Shown here: positions 8,908 through 17,564 of the stretch, piece after piece
Layout: the number at the start of each line of letters is the position of its first letter
Position numbering within the stretch: position 1 is the stretch's first letter
From: Natronococcus sp. A-GB7
GTDB taxonomy: Archaea > Halobacteriota > Halobacteria > Halobacteriales > Natrialbaceae
NCBI RefSeq assembly: GCF_029688865.1
Contig: NZ_JARUKV010000033.1
Coordinates: 1 to 47,570 of the forward strand
Length of the DNA: 47,570 bases
Reading direction: 5' to 3'
Notes under the pieces: generated by a model
Databases searched by the model: none
What the model saw: the letters and a program-made list of their open reading frames with translations, nothing else
Told to the model about the DNA's origin: nothing
Program-made: the position numbers and the translations under genes

Positions 8908-9582
8908 TCACTGACCGATCAATCGAAGTTCAGTCGCAAGCTTTTCCCTGGCTGTTGGGCCAACGAGGCGCGTCTCGATACTCCCGTCAGCGGTACACAG
9001 TACCGTCGGCGCACCGACCACGTCGTACTCCGTTCGAAGGAGCCGTCCGCAGTCCGGTCCGTACACGGCGAGTGGAATCGTCTCGGTTGGGGGCTCCTCG
9101 GCGACTATCGCCTCGAGATCCGACCGAACGTCTTTACAGGGATCACACTCGTCTCGCCAAATGTACACCAGGCACCGCTCACAGGTCTCGACAAGTTTCA
9201 TCAGCCCGGGTCCAGTAACTGGAACGAATCCGTCAGGAGCACCGTGCTCCGGTGGAACGCCATCTTCGAGCTGTTCGGTAATGATCGCGACGAGTACCGT
9301 TTCCGTCACCGTCAACTCGGTTCCACGCTCGCGAATCGCGACGAATCGCGAGAGCAGATCCGGGTCGTACTCGGTGCGGGTACACAGTTGGACCGCGGTT
9401 TCACCGTCATCAACTACCGTTTCGATCGTCGCCTCCATCTCGTCGTTATCTGCCGCGTCCAGGCACTTTCGGTACGTATCGACTGTTGACCCGAACGAGT
9501 CGGTAAGGCGGAGTTGTTGGTCACACGCCCGTTCGAAGACGTCCCGCTCGATCAGCTGCTCAATTCCGGCTTTGGAAGCCAT
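8908..9582 (-). CDS. Thioredoxin-fold protein with CDPC active site
   Basis: The 224-residue protein has an N-terminal helical region (about 1-110) and a C-terminal thioredoxin-like domain (about 122-222). The redox motif is Cys146-Asp-Pro-Cys149 (IWRDECDPCKDV), with the cis-proline at VVGAPTVL (Pro192). There is no signal peptide, so it is a cytoplasmic disulfide reductase or thioredoxin-type protein. It is the downstream neighbour of the binding-protein gene on the same strand but has its own TATATAT element 20-27 nt upstream of the ATG. The gene converges on the halocyanin-like gene with a 29-nt gap. The N-terminal domain is not recognised; its partner is unknown. Confidence 0.8.
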   Translation of the reverse strand: MASKAGIEQLIERDVFERACDQQLRLTDSFGSTVDTYRKCLDAADNDEMEATIETVVDDGETAVQLCTRTEYDPDLLSRFVAIRERGTELTVTETVLVAIITEQLEDGVPPEHGAPDGFVPVTGPGLMKLVETCERCLVYIWRDECDPCKDVRSDLEAIVAEEPPTETIPLAVYGPDCGRLLRTEYDVVGAPTVLCTADGSIETRLVGPTAREKLATELRLIGQ

Positions 9583-9601
9583 ATGTCCACTATTTACGCA
9601 T

Positions 9602-9609
9602 TATATATC
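9602..9609 (-). promoter_or_regulatory. TATA element for thioredoxin-fold gene
   Basis: A TATATA run 20-27 nt upstream of ATG 9582 fits a leaderless archaeal promoter and supports that start. Confidence 0.5.
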
Positions 9610-9687
9610 AAAGTGCCGGCGGCAATTAGTCAAGACCCACCTGAATGTCGGTATCGGTGACCGAGGGAAAAACGTGGTGGCTCGAGC

Positions 9688-11478
9688 TTACGGGTCGAGC
9701 CCGAGTTCGTCGATACAGGGGAACTCATCGGCCGACGGAACATCACCTTCCTCCCAGAGAGGGTCGAGATCCGCGTCGGGTGGATAGTAGAGGTTGTCGT
9801 TGCTATCCCACTCCCAGCCGGCTTCCTCGAGAATCTGCCGCCCTTGTTCCGGGTCGCCCGACGAGTCATCTGCCATCTGGTATACTTCGCCTTCCGACGG
9901 GTGCATCGGGTGGACTTCGGAAATAAACGTCCCGTATAGTTCCGCATCGACCTCCCCACCGTACGCGATATCTATCATCTCCTGTCTGTTGAGCACGGCG
10001 GCCATAGCCTGTCGAAACTCGGTGAACTTCCCGGGGGCGATGTGTGACGCTGGCTGGAGCAGGAAGGTGGTGTGTGACTCCTCGAACGCAGATTCGGCGT
10101 CGTCGATTTCTTCGTTGGCGCGATCGGCATTGGGTGGCGAGATCTCCGGGGCGATGTGGCACTCGCCGGACTCTATTCCTTGCATCATCGTCTCTTCGTC
10201 CGCGAACGCTTCGAACACGATTGGTTGCCCGGGTTCGTACACGGGATGACCGCCGTGGGGCTCGCAGATGAACCGCTGTCCGGGCTCGAGCTCAGTTACC
10301 TCCAGCGGTCCGGAGCTGACCAACGGCAGCTCGAACGACGCTTCGCCCGGATCATCGACTGCACCGGCCTCCTCGAAGGTTTCCTCGTGCCAGATTCCCC
10401 ACCGCATGAGCGTTGTTTCCGCGAACGGTAGGTACGGTTCGGAGAACTCGAACTGGCAGGTCTGCTCGTCGACGGCGGTAATCGCCTCGTACGGAACGTC
10501 GGCGGCGCCCGGATATGCGCCGGCGTCGGCCCCGCGCTCGATCTGTTCGAACGTGAATTTCACGTCCTCCGCCGTGATCTGATCACCGTTTGTGAACGTG
10601 GCATCGTCGAACAGTTCCACCACCACCTCTTGAGGGCCGACGACCTCAACCTCCCCGAGGAGGTCGATCGGGTCGTAGTTCTCGTCGTACTTGTGGATCG
10701 GCGAGTGGATCATGTGCTGCCACTGGGCCTCGGGCATCGACGCCGACAGCGTCGGGAAGTTCGTCGTCTCCGTCGCTTGTGGATCGGTACCGATTACGAG
10801 GTAGTCTTCGTCGGAATCGATCAGCTCCGATTTGAATGCCCACTCGGCGTTAGATCGAGCGATACCTGCATCTCCGATTCCGTCGACTTCGACCTTGTCG
10901 GTTCGCCACGCACCGACGTTCGCAACGGGGCAGATATCGATACAGACGCACTCTTCTGCGACGACTCCCATCGCATCGGTAAGCATCTCATCGCGTTCTT
11001 CTTCGGTGTCTGCGGACACCTGGTTTACCTGTAACTCGGTAAACTCACAGTTCGCCCAGTTGTTCGAGTTTGACTGTCCGTTTGCGCCCGCCCAGTCCAG
11101 CCGCAAGTTATCGTACAGTTCGTTCGGATCGAGTCGATCCGGGGTTCCGACCCACCACGTGAAACTCACGTCGCAATCTCGGTTTTCGTCGTTGTACTGC
11201 TGGGACGTCTGCGTCGAGAGATCCACCGGAACCAGATCGACATCGACGCCGAGGTGGTCCTCGAGGTTCCGTTCGATGACGACGGCCATCTGCTCTTGGA
11301 TCGTGGTGTACCCACCGTAGTCTCCCCAGTACTCGATTTGGAGCGTCGGGACGCGTTCGCCATCCATGTCATCACCACTGAGACACCCGGCGAGACCGAC
11401 TGTCCCTGCACCGCCGATCGCTTGCATGACGGTCCGTCTGCTAACCGCGTCGTTACGTTCCGTGCCAGATTTTGGCAT
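9688..11478 (-). CDS. Family-5 ABC substrate-binding lipoprotein, halves in permuted order
   Basis: The 596-residue protein has a Tat motif (SRRTVMQ), lipobox Cys32 (VGLAGC) and then a dipeptide/oligopeptide/nickel-type (SBP_bac_5) binding domain. The order is unusual. Residues about 45-205 (IQEQMAVVIERNLEDHLGVD, then CDVSFTWWVGTPDRLDP, TEEERDEMLTDAMGVVAEE) match what is normally the C-terminal third of these proteins. Residues about 224-575 hold the normal N-terminal parts (DDATFTNGDQITAEDVKFTF at 291-310, then FRQAMAAVLNRQEMIDIAYG and DPEQGRQILEEAGW). The protein ends where the usual C-terminal lobe would begin. This is best read as a circular permutation. The divergent permease/ATPase genes start at 11851. 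The ligand is unknown; an amide or peptide-like compound is inferred from the neighbours. Confidence 0.88.
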   Translation of the reverse strand: MPKSGTERNDAVSRRTVMQAIGGAGTVGLAGCLSGDDMDGERVPTLQIEYWGDYGGYTTIQEQMAVVIERNLEDHLGVDVDLVPVDLSTQTSQQYNDENRDCDVSFTWWVGTPDRLDPNELYDNLRLDWAGANGQSNSNNWANCEFTELQVNQVSADTEEERDEMLTDAMGVVAEECVCIDICPVANVGAWRTDKVEVDGIGDAGIARSNAEWAFKSELIDSDEDYLVIGTDPQATETTNFPTLSASMPEAQWQHMIHSPIHKYDENYDPIDLLGEVEVVGPQEVVVELFDDATFTNGDQITAEDVKFTFEQIERGADAGAYPGAADVPYEAITAVDEQTCQFEFSEPYLPFAETTLMRWGIWHEETFEEAGAVDDPGEASFELPLVSSGPLEVTELEPGQRFICEPHGGHPVYEPGQPIVFEAFADEETMMQGIESGECHIAPEISPPNADRANEEIDDAESAFEESHTTFLLQPASHIAPGKFTEFRQAMAAVLNRQEMIDIAYGGEVDAELYGTFISEVHPMHPSEGEVYQMADDSSGDPEQGRQILEEAGWEWDSNDNLYYPPDADLDPLWEEGDVPSADEFPCIDELGLDP

Positions 11479-11850
11479 GGGATGAGAAGTGAACTACTTC
11501 ATAATGAAGCTGTCGAACGGTAATCCGAAATCTTACTATCTGCGATAGAATAGTACAATTGTCCAGGTATTTAGCGGAGATGCCTTCGCTTTCTCGTATA
11601 TGATCGGAACAGCACGGGGCCGGCGGCAAAAGGAAGAGGGCATTCGGAAAACCGGCCTCAAGGACGACACGGCGCTATTCGGTGCGGATTCGACATCCAT
11701 TCGGAAAAACTCTCGTAGGCGAAGGCGAAATTTTACTTCCCAAAGCCAAACGGACAGATTAGATCTATTTGCGGAACATGCTTCGCTATTTGAGCCACGA
11801 TACGAATCCTATGCGTCGAAAAGATATATATCCGGTGGGCGGAAACTCAG
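11479..11850. promoter_or_regulatory. Divergent promoter region of the ABC importer
   Basis: The 372 bases separate the minus-strand binding-protein gene from the plus-strand permease. TATATAT at 11825-11831 lies 20-26 nt upstream of the permease ATG. No gene is supported within it. A regulator site is expected here, but no clear palindrome stands out. Confidence 0.5.
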
Positions 11851-12816
11851 ATGCGTGTCGGAACGAAACGTATGATCTCGAAACACCGGATACAGTCGTT
11901 ACGCCCGTATCAAATGGTAGCAGAGAACCATATCTTGCGCAACTTTCTCACCGCGTTGCGAAAGATGCTCGACGATCGAACAACATCGTTTTATTTCGCG
12001 ATTCTGCTGGTAATAGTCGTGATGGGGCTTTTCGGGCCAATGCTCGCACCTCACGATGTCAATGCAACTCACTACGATGACAATGGCGATATACTACGAG
12101 CCGAAGCTCCGTCAGTGGACCACCCGCTTGGAACGACCCACGCCGGATACGACGTCTTTTCCCGAATCCTCGTCGGCGCCCGACCAACGGTTCTTACGGG
12201 ATTGATCGGTGGTGGAATGATTCTGTCGATTGGCACGGCCGTCGGCGTCACCGCCGGATACGTCGGTGGGAAAACGGAAACCGTCTTGATGCGCTTTACC
12301 GATTTCGTGTACGGTGTGCCGCTGATTCCGTTCGCGATTGTGCTGATCACCTTCATGGGAGTCGGATTCCTCTCTTCCGCACTTGTTATCGGATTGATAC
12401 TTTGGCGCGGTGCTGCCCGCGTGATACGCGCACAGACGATGCAAGTAAAACAGTACCCGTTCGTGAAAGTGGCAAAAGCGAGCGGAGCGAGCACGCCACG
12501 AATCATCTTCAAACACATCTTGCCGAACGTCGCACCGATGGCGATTTTCTTCCTCGCGATGGGCGTCGGCTACGCGATTATTCTTCAAGCTGGACTAACG
12601 TTTCTCGGCGTTGCCGATCCGTTCGTCCCCTCCTGGGGAGTGATGATTCGGAACGCGTTTGACTCGGGCTACATGGCGACGGCACCATGGTGGTCGCTTA
12701 CACCTGGACTACTGATCGGAATTACGGTCCTGTCGACGTTTATGTTCGGACGCGGGTACGAAGACCTGATCGACGAGGACGCGGAGAGCGTCGATGCGGA
12801 GGCAGTGAGTGCGTGA
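11851..12816 (+). CDS. ABC transporter permease, DppC/OppC type
   Basis: The 321-residue inner-membrane permease has the DppC layout: an N-terminal helix (FYFAILLVIVVMGLFGPM), a periplasmic loop with DHPLGTTHAGYDVFSRILVG, then five helices. The EAA-type coupling loop reads VKVAKASGASTPRIIFKHIL. Helices near FFLAMGVGYAIILQAGLTFL and LTPGLLIGITVLSTF follow. The ATG at 11851 is supported by the TATA element at the right distance; ATG 11872 is a possible alternative. Its C-terminus is acidic. The gene is followed after 4 nt by the OppD-like ATPase, so the genes are co-transcribed. With the DppB-type permease at 15283 it forms the heterodimeric channel. Confidence 0.92.
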   Translation: MRVGTKRMISKHRIQSLRPYQMVAENHILRNFLTALRKMLDDRTTSFYFAILLVIVVMGLFGPMLAPHDVNATHYDDNGDILRAEAPSVDHPLGTTHAGYDVFSRILVGARPTVLTGLIGGGMILSIGTAVGVTAGYVGGKTETVLMRFTDFVYGVPLIPFAIVLITFMGVGFLSSALVIGLILWRGAARVIRAQTMQVKQYPFVKVAKASGASTPRIIFKHILPNVAPMAIFFLAMGVGYAIILQAGLTFLGVADPFVPSWGVMIRNAFDSGYMATAPWWSLTPGLLIGITVLSTFMFGRGYEDLIDEDAESVDAEAVSA

Positions 12817-12820
12817 TACG

Positions 12821-13885
12821 ATGACTGAACCACTACTCGAGGTCGAAGACCTCACGATTCAGTACGAAACTGACGGTGGAATGTTAACCGCCGTGTCGGA
12901 TGCATCGTTTACGATCGACGAAGGGGAGTTCTTCGGACTCGCGGGCGAGTCTGGCTCCGGGAAGAGCACGATTGCGAAGTCGATTATCGGCGGTCTCGAT
13001 TCGAACGGACAAGTCACGTCCGGGACGATTCGATACCGTGGCGAAGAGATCCAGGGGTACGACGATAAGCAGCTCAACGAAGCGGTTCGGTGGAAAGAAA
13101 TCGCTTGGATTCCACAGAGTTCGATGAACAGCCTGGATCCGCTCCAGCAAGTCAGCGAACAGGCGATCGAAATCGGGCAAGTCCACACGGATCTCTCGAA
13201 CGTTGAATTACGCGACCGGCTCAAGGAGATGTTCGATATCGTGGGTCTCCAAGAGAGTCGAATCGACGACTACCCCCACCAGTTCTCCGGCGGGATGCAA
13301 CAGCGGGCGATTATCGCACTCGCCCTGTTTCTCGAGCCGAGTCTCATTATCGCCGACGAGCCGACAACCGCACTCGATGTCATCATGCAGGATCAGATCT
13401 TCAAATATCTCGACGAAGTCAAATCGGAGCTCGAGACCAGCCTCCTGTTGATCACACACGACATTAGCGTTATCTTCGAATCGTGTGATAGCGTTGCGAT
13501 CATGCACGCAAGTCAGGTCGCGGAGTACGGGTCGGTTGCCGCCGTTCACGACAATCCTCGACACCCCTACGCGTTCATGTTCAAAGAGGCGTTCCCGGAC
13601 GTGCGCGAACCCGATCGGGAACTGGAGGTGATCGACGGCTATCCGCCGGAACTGATTGGCGACGTCGACTTCTGTAGCTTCATCGATCGGTGTCCGTGGG
13701 CGACCGACGAGTGTGGACAGCGAGCACCGAACATGGAATCGGTCGACGACGACGATCCGACGCACGTAGCCGGCTGTTTCCGGAAAGACGAGGCGTACGA
13801 GTTATACCAGTCGGAACGCGATCACGCACGATCTGAGGGACACTCGGGAGAGCAAACGACCGCCGTAACGGAGGGAAGTGACTGA
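12821..13885 (+). CDS. ABC transporter ATP-binding protein, OppD/DppD type
   Basis: The 354-residue ATPase has Walker A (GESGSGKST, 42-50), a Q-loop near [12 protein letters not shown], the signature FSGGMQQ (155-161), Walker B (LIIADE, 175-180) and H-loop His213. The C-terminal oligopeptide-transporter extension contains Cys285, Cys291, Cys298 and Cys319. In this subfamily such cysteines may hold an Fe-S cluster or metal (family knowledge, not shown here). The start ATG 12821 follows the permease stop by 4 nt; an earlier in-frame ATG at 12809 overlaps the permease. It works as half of the ATPase heterodimer with the next gene. Confidence 0.93.
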   Translation: MTEPLLEVEDLTIQYETDGGMLTAVSDASFTIDEGEFFGLAGESGSGKSTIAKSIIGGLDSNGQVTSGTIRYRGEEIQGYDDKQLNEAVRWKEIAWIPQSSMNSLDPLQQVSEQAIEIGQVHTDLSNVELRDRLKEMFDIVGLQESRIDDYPHQFSGGMQQRAIIALALFLEPSLIIADEPTTALDVIMQDQIFKYLDEVKSELETSLLLITHDISVIFESCDSVAIMHASQVAEYGSVAAVHDNPRHPYAFMFKEAFPDVREPDRELEVIDGYPPELIGDVDFCSFIDRCPWATDECGQRAPNMESVDDDDPTHVAGCFRKDEAYELYQSERDHARSEGHSGEQTTAVTEGSD

Positions 13886-13887
13886 TA

Positions 13888-15183
13888 ATGACCGACGAAA
13901 CACCGCTGCTGGAGATACGGAACCTACGAAAGTACTTCGAGGAAAGCTCGAACGTCCTCGACCTACTGCTTCGGCGAGAGCCGGACCAGATACAGGCCGT
14001 CGACGACGTCTCGTTGACGCTGAACGAAAACGAGTCGATTGCCGTGATCGGCGAGAGTGGCTGTGGGAAGACGACGCTGCTGTTGACGCTTATTGGCCTC
14101 CACGATATCACAGACGGGGAGATCATCTACAAAGGGACCCCTGTTTCGGAGTTCGATAAAGCGGACTGGAAGGACTACCGGAGCAATGTCCAGGTGATCT
14201 TTCAGGACCCGTTCAACGCTCTCGATCCGAAGATGACGATCAGGGAATCGCTGGAAGAGCCCTTGAAAATACACGGAATCGATGACCGCGACAGGCGGGT
14301 GCGGGACGTGCTCGAGCACGTCGAACTGAGTCCGCCCGAGAAATATCTCGGTCGCAAACCGGTCAACTTGAGCGGCGGCGAGAAACAACGAGTTGCGATC
14401 GCGCGTGCGCTGATCGTCGAGCCGGACATCATTCTTGCGGACGAGCCGGTATCGATGCTCGACGCCTCGACACAGGCAGCCGTGCTGAAGATGATGAAAG
14501 AACTTATCGAAGACTTCGGCGTCTCGATGATCTACATCTCGCACGACCTGTCGACCGTTTCGTACATCTCGGAGCATGTGAACGTGATGTACCTCGGCCG
14601 AATCGTGGAGACGGCGCCGACGGGACAGATCCTTGCAGATCCGAAACATCCGTATACCGATGCACTCGTTTCGGCGGTCCCGATTCCCGACCCGGGCCAC
14701 GACCGAGATCGAACACGGATGTCCGGCGCGCCACGTGATCCCATCGGTCTCGGTGACGGCTGCCGGTTCCGCGATCGGTGTCCCGCGGTCATCCCGCCGG
14801 ACCACCTCGAGATCGATCAGGAAGCGTTTCGGGAGGTCATGGAGTTTCGCGAACTCCTCGACCGCGATGAAATCGCCTTCGATCGAGTGGTTGAAACGAT
14901 CGATGACCCTGACCCTGACGATCGAACGATGGCCAGGGCACTGAAACAGGAGTATTTCCGACACGAGTTGTCGGGCGAAAACGAAGCGACCCTCACCGAG
15001 TCCCTGATCGCACTTGCTAACGAAAAACCCGACGTTGCGGCCCGGCGACTCAAGCAGCGGTTCGAAAGCGTCTGCGAGACTACGCCAGCGTACGTCGAAG
15101 CCGAAACCGGATGGAACGTCGCCTGCCACCACTACGAAGAAAGTACCAATGAAACACAGTCCACTCCCGCGAAACAGCACTGA
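13888..15183 (+). CDS. ABC transporter ATP-binding protein, OppF/DppF type with insertion
   Basis: The 431-residue ATPase begins 2 nt after the OppD stop. Walker A is GESGCGKT (55-62), Q-loop Gln106, signature LSGGEKQ (161-167), Walker B IILADE (181-186) and H-loop His219. The C-terminal cysteine motif is interrupted: Cys292 and Cys298 (GCRFRDRCPA) are separated from Cys396 and Cys413 (SVCETTPAYVE, VACHHYEE) by about 97 residues. In typical OppF proteins this gap is some 10-25 residues. The insert is charged and helical (EVMEFRELLDRDEIAFDRVV, ALKQEYFRHELSGENEATL) and of unknown function. Otherwise it is a standard partner of the preceding ATPase. Confidence 0.92.
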   Translation: MTDETPLLEIRNLRKYFEESSNVLDLLLRREPDQIQAVDDVSLTLNENESIAVIGESGCGKTTLLLTLIGLHDITDGEIIYKGTPVSEFDKADWKDYRSNVQVIFQDPFNALDPKMTIRESLEEPLKIHGIDDRDRRVRDVLEHVELSPPEKYLGRKPVNLSGGEKQRVAIARALIVEPDIILADEPVSMLDASTQAAVLKMMKELIEDFGVSMIYISHDLSTVSYISEHVNVMYLGRIVETAPTGQILADPKHPYTDALVSAVPIPDPGHDRDRTRMSGAPRDPIGLGDGCRFRDRCPAVIPPDHLEIDQEAFREVMEFRELLDRDEIAFDRVVETIDDPDPDDRTMARALKQEYFRHELSGENEATLTESLIALANEKPDVAARRLKQRFESVCETTPAYVEAETGWNVACHHYEESTNETQSTPAKQH

Positions 15184-15282
15184 ACGGTCCGTACAGCCGA
15201 GACAACCTATCATGCCCTTCGAGATCCGTTCGGTAACTCTTCCGTTTGCACGCCGAATCCCCGGAGAGGAGGTGAGCCACGA

Positions 15283-16269
15283 ATGGCGTCGATGAAGCGA
15301 TACTTCGTAGTTCGCTTCGTGCAGACGTTCGTCGTGCTATGGTTAGTGTTGACGGGTCTATTCCTACTGTTCAGGCTGATGCCGGGCGATTTCACCGCAC
15401 AGATGGCGGTTGCAGGTGCAAGCCCGGAGGCGCTCGAGGAGATCCGTGATCAGTGGGGACTTAACGACCCGCTGTACGTCCAGTACTGGTCGTATCTCGT
15501 CAACTTCGTTCAGCTCGATATGGGTGAGTCGGCGATTTACCGCCAGGACGTCTGGCAACTCACCAAGATGCGAATCTTCAATACGTTCATCCTCGTCGCT
15601 CCCGCGATCACGCTTACGTACGTTCTCGGTTCCGTTATCGGAACGGTCGCCGGCCGAAAGCGCGGAACCAACTTGGAGAAGTTCGGAATCGTTCCCGTCA
15701 TCGCGGCCGGCTCGTTCCCGTCTTTTTTTATTGCGATCGTGTTCATCATCGTGTTCGCCAGCTGGATGGGGCTGTTTCCGACATCCGGAATGCTCTCACC
15801 TGGCGTCTCCGGCGAGTATGACACGTGGTGGGGCCCTTACTTGTCCGGGAACTTCGCCCACCACTACGTGCTCCCGTTCGCAGCGGTCATCTGTCGGTAC
15901 CTGTTTATTCCGTCAATGATCATGCGAACCAGCGTTATCGAAGTGATGGACAAGGGCCACACGCAGTACCACCGCCTGACCGGTCTCTCGTCAGTCCAGC
16001 GGTTCCGTCACACGGCAAAGCACGCGAGCCTACCGTTGATCACGCTGTATCCGGTATCGATGGCGCGCGCACTCGGTGGTCTCGTCCTGATCGAAACCGT
16101 CTTCAACTGGCCCGGAATCGGTTGGCTGCTCGTCGAATCGGTGCTCGGTCGTGATTACCCCGTCGTCCAATTTGTCTTCTTCATCGTGGCGGCATTCGTT
16201 ATCATCTCGAACTTCGTGGTTGACCTCGTCTACGGGACGATCGATCCGCGAATCCGAGTCGAAGAGTGA
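15283..16269 (+). CDS. ABC transporter permease, DppB/OppB type
   Basis: The 328-residue permease starts with the classic DppB N-terminus (RYFVVRFVQTFVVLWLVLTG, then FRLMPGDF and EEIRDQWGLNDPLYVQYW). It has six predicted helices and a coupling loop near RLTGLSSVQRFRHTAKHAS. The end reads DLVYGTIDPRIR, as is usual. It comes last in the importer operon, 99 nt after the OppF gene, whereas dppB normally precedes dppC. The operon order here is dppC-oppD-oppF-dppB with the binding protein divergent. Confidence 0.92.
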   Translation: MASMKRYFVVRFVQTFVVLWLVLTGLFLLFRLMPGDFTAQMAVAGASPEALEEIRDQWGLNDPLYVQYWSYLVNFVQLDMGESAIYRQDVWQLTKMRIFNTFILVAPAITLTYVLGSVIGTVAGRKRGTNLEKFGIVPVIAAGSFPSFFIAIVFIIVFASWMGLFPTSGMLSPGVSGEYDTWWGPYLSGNFAHHYVLPFAAVICRYLFIPSMIMRTSVIEVMDKGHTQYHRLTGLSSVQRFRHTAKHASLPLITLYPVSMARALGGLVLIETVFNWPGIGWLLVESVLGRDYPVVQFVFFIVAAFVIISNFVVDLVYGTIDPRIRVEE

Positions 16270-16416
16270 GCCACTGACCGCGTGGCCCGCCGGACGGTTC
16301 CGGTTGGGCCTACCGAATGTCCTACCGCCGAGCTGGCATCCTCACTGCTCGTCGGATTCGATCGACCAGTTGCTCGGCAACGACGGAAAACAAACCAAAG
16401 CTCGGCCGTCGGCCGA

Positions 16417-17343
16417 TCAGAGATACGATTTCGGCACTGACGCACCAATCGTGTAGTTCGGATCGACCATGTTCCCCAAGCGGACCGAGCCGACCTGACT
16501 GAGAAACATGTATGCGTCGTACGTCTCGAAGCCGTACTCGTCGACCATCCACTCGATGAGTTCGCGGTACGCGATGCGTGCCGCATCCTCCATCAGACGC
16601 ATGCTCCCGACGGCCATAATGAACTCGTCGCTCTCGATCCGCGGCCACTCGATAGGGGCGTCGGGAATCACGTCGACGGTGATCATCGTTACCGTCGGAA
16701 TCTCGACCGCGACACCGCACAGTTCGCCATCTCCCTGTGCGGCGTGGCAATCACCCAGATACAGCAACGCTCCATCAGTATTGACTGGCAGGTGAATCTC
16801 GTTTCCCGGTCTCACGTCGGGGAGGTCCATGTTACCTCCGTGTTTGAACGGCGTCACCGAACTCACCGAGTCGATCTCCGGCGCAGTTCCGATCGTTCCG
16901 ATAAACGGGTCATACGGAATCGTCGTTTCGTCGTCCCACGCGATGCCGTCAGTCGTGACGTCGCTCATGTTTACTTGCTCCGGCAAACTGTCGTGTAACA
17001 TCGCGGTACGATCCGTCGCCGTCAGTCCCCCGAAGTACGGAACGAGACACGTCGTCCCTCGAGGCTGCGGTCCTCGAGGTTCAATCGATTCGATCGTCAC
17101 GCGGAACGTGTCTCCTTTTTCAGCTCCGTTGACGTAGATCGGTCCGGATTGGGGATTGAGATGAGAGCCTTCGAGCGCCTCGCTCGGTCGGTCTTGATCG
17201 CCGGTGATCTTTCCGCCGAACGCGTCGACCGTTTCGACGGCGACGGTTTCGCCAGGTTCGATCTCGAGAACCGGTTCGGCGTACGGGCCGATCGTGTAAC
17301 GGAAGTCGCCTTGCTGATCGATAGATAGCTTTCGGGTCGCCAT
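16417..17343 (-). CDS. Acetamidase/formamidase (FmdA/AmdA family)
   Basis: The 308-residue protein matches the FmdA_AmdA family, which hydrolyses short amides such as formamide or acetamide to the acid plus ammonia. Family hallmarks are SHLNPQSGPIYVNGAEKGDT, FKHGGNMDLPDVRPGNEIHL and LYLGDCHAAQGDGELCG, in the expected order and length. It is cytoplasmic. It converges on the DppB gene and diverges from the HTH gene at 17565. An AT-rich TTATTACTTG element about 20-28 nt upstream of the ATG is a plausible promoter. Its place next to the amidase, carbamoylase and importer supports an amide-nitrogen scavenging cluster; the exact substrate is not determinable. Confidence 0.9.
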   Translation of the reverse strand: MATRKLSIDQQGDFRYTIGPYAEPVLEIEPGETVAVETVDAFGGKITGDQDRPSEALEGSHLNPQSGPIYVNGAEKGDTFRVTIESIEPRGPQPRGTTCLVPYFGGLTATDRTAMLHDSLPEQVNMSDVTTDGIAWDDETTIPYDPFIGTIGTAPEIDSVSSVTPFKHGGNMDLPDVRPGNEIHLPVNTDGALLYLGDCHAAQGDGELCGVAVEIPTVTMITVDVIPDAPIEWPRIESDEFIMAVGSMRLMEDAARIAYRELIEWMVDEYGFETYDAYMFLSQVGSVRLGNMVDPNYTIGASVPKSYL

Positions 17344-17564
17344 CCATTGAACGTTCGCACACTTATTACTTGAATGTTAGCACATGAGAACCCCTCGATC
17401 GGATTTCAAGTGTCAATCGTGCCGTTCCGAGACGTGTCCGCTCACGAAACCGAATGGCATTGAAATTCTATTGGATATCCTATCGATATTTCTAATGCCA
17501 TCTCCTTGGCAAATGTTGCTTGTGCCAGTATCACATAGTAGGAGAGGTGCGTACCAGTGTGACA

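Noticed and set aside
9161-9787. Serine-rich open frame opposite the thioredoxin-fold gene
   Set aside because: Low-complexity Ser/Arg/Thr product typical of an antisense frame; the minus strand has a CDPC thioredoxin domain.
13963-15213. 416-codon open frame antisense to the OppF gene
   Set aside because: It mirrors the GC-rich codon pattern of the ATPase on the other strand and contains no recognisable domain.
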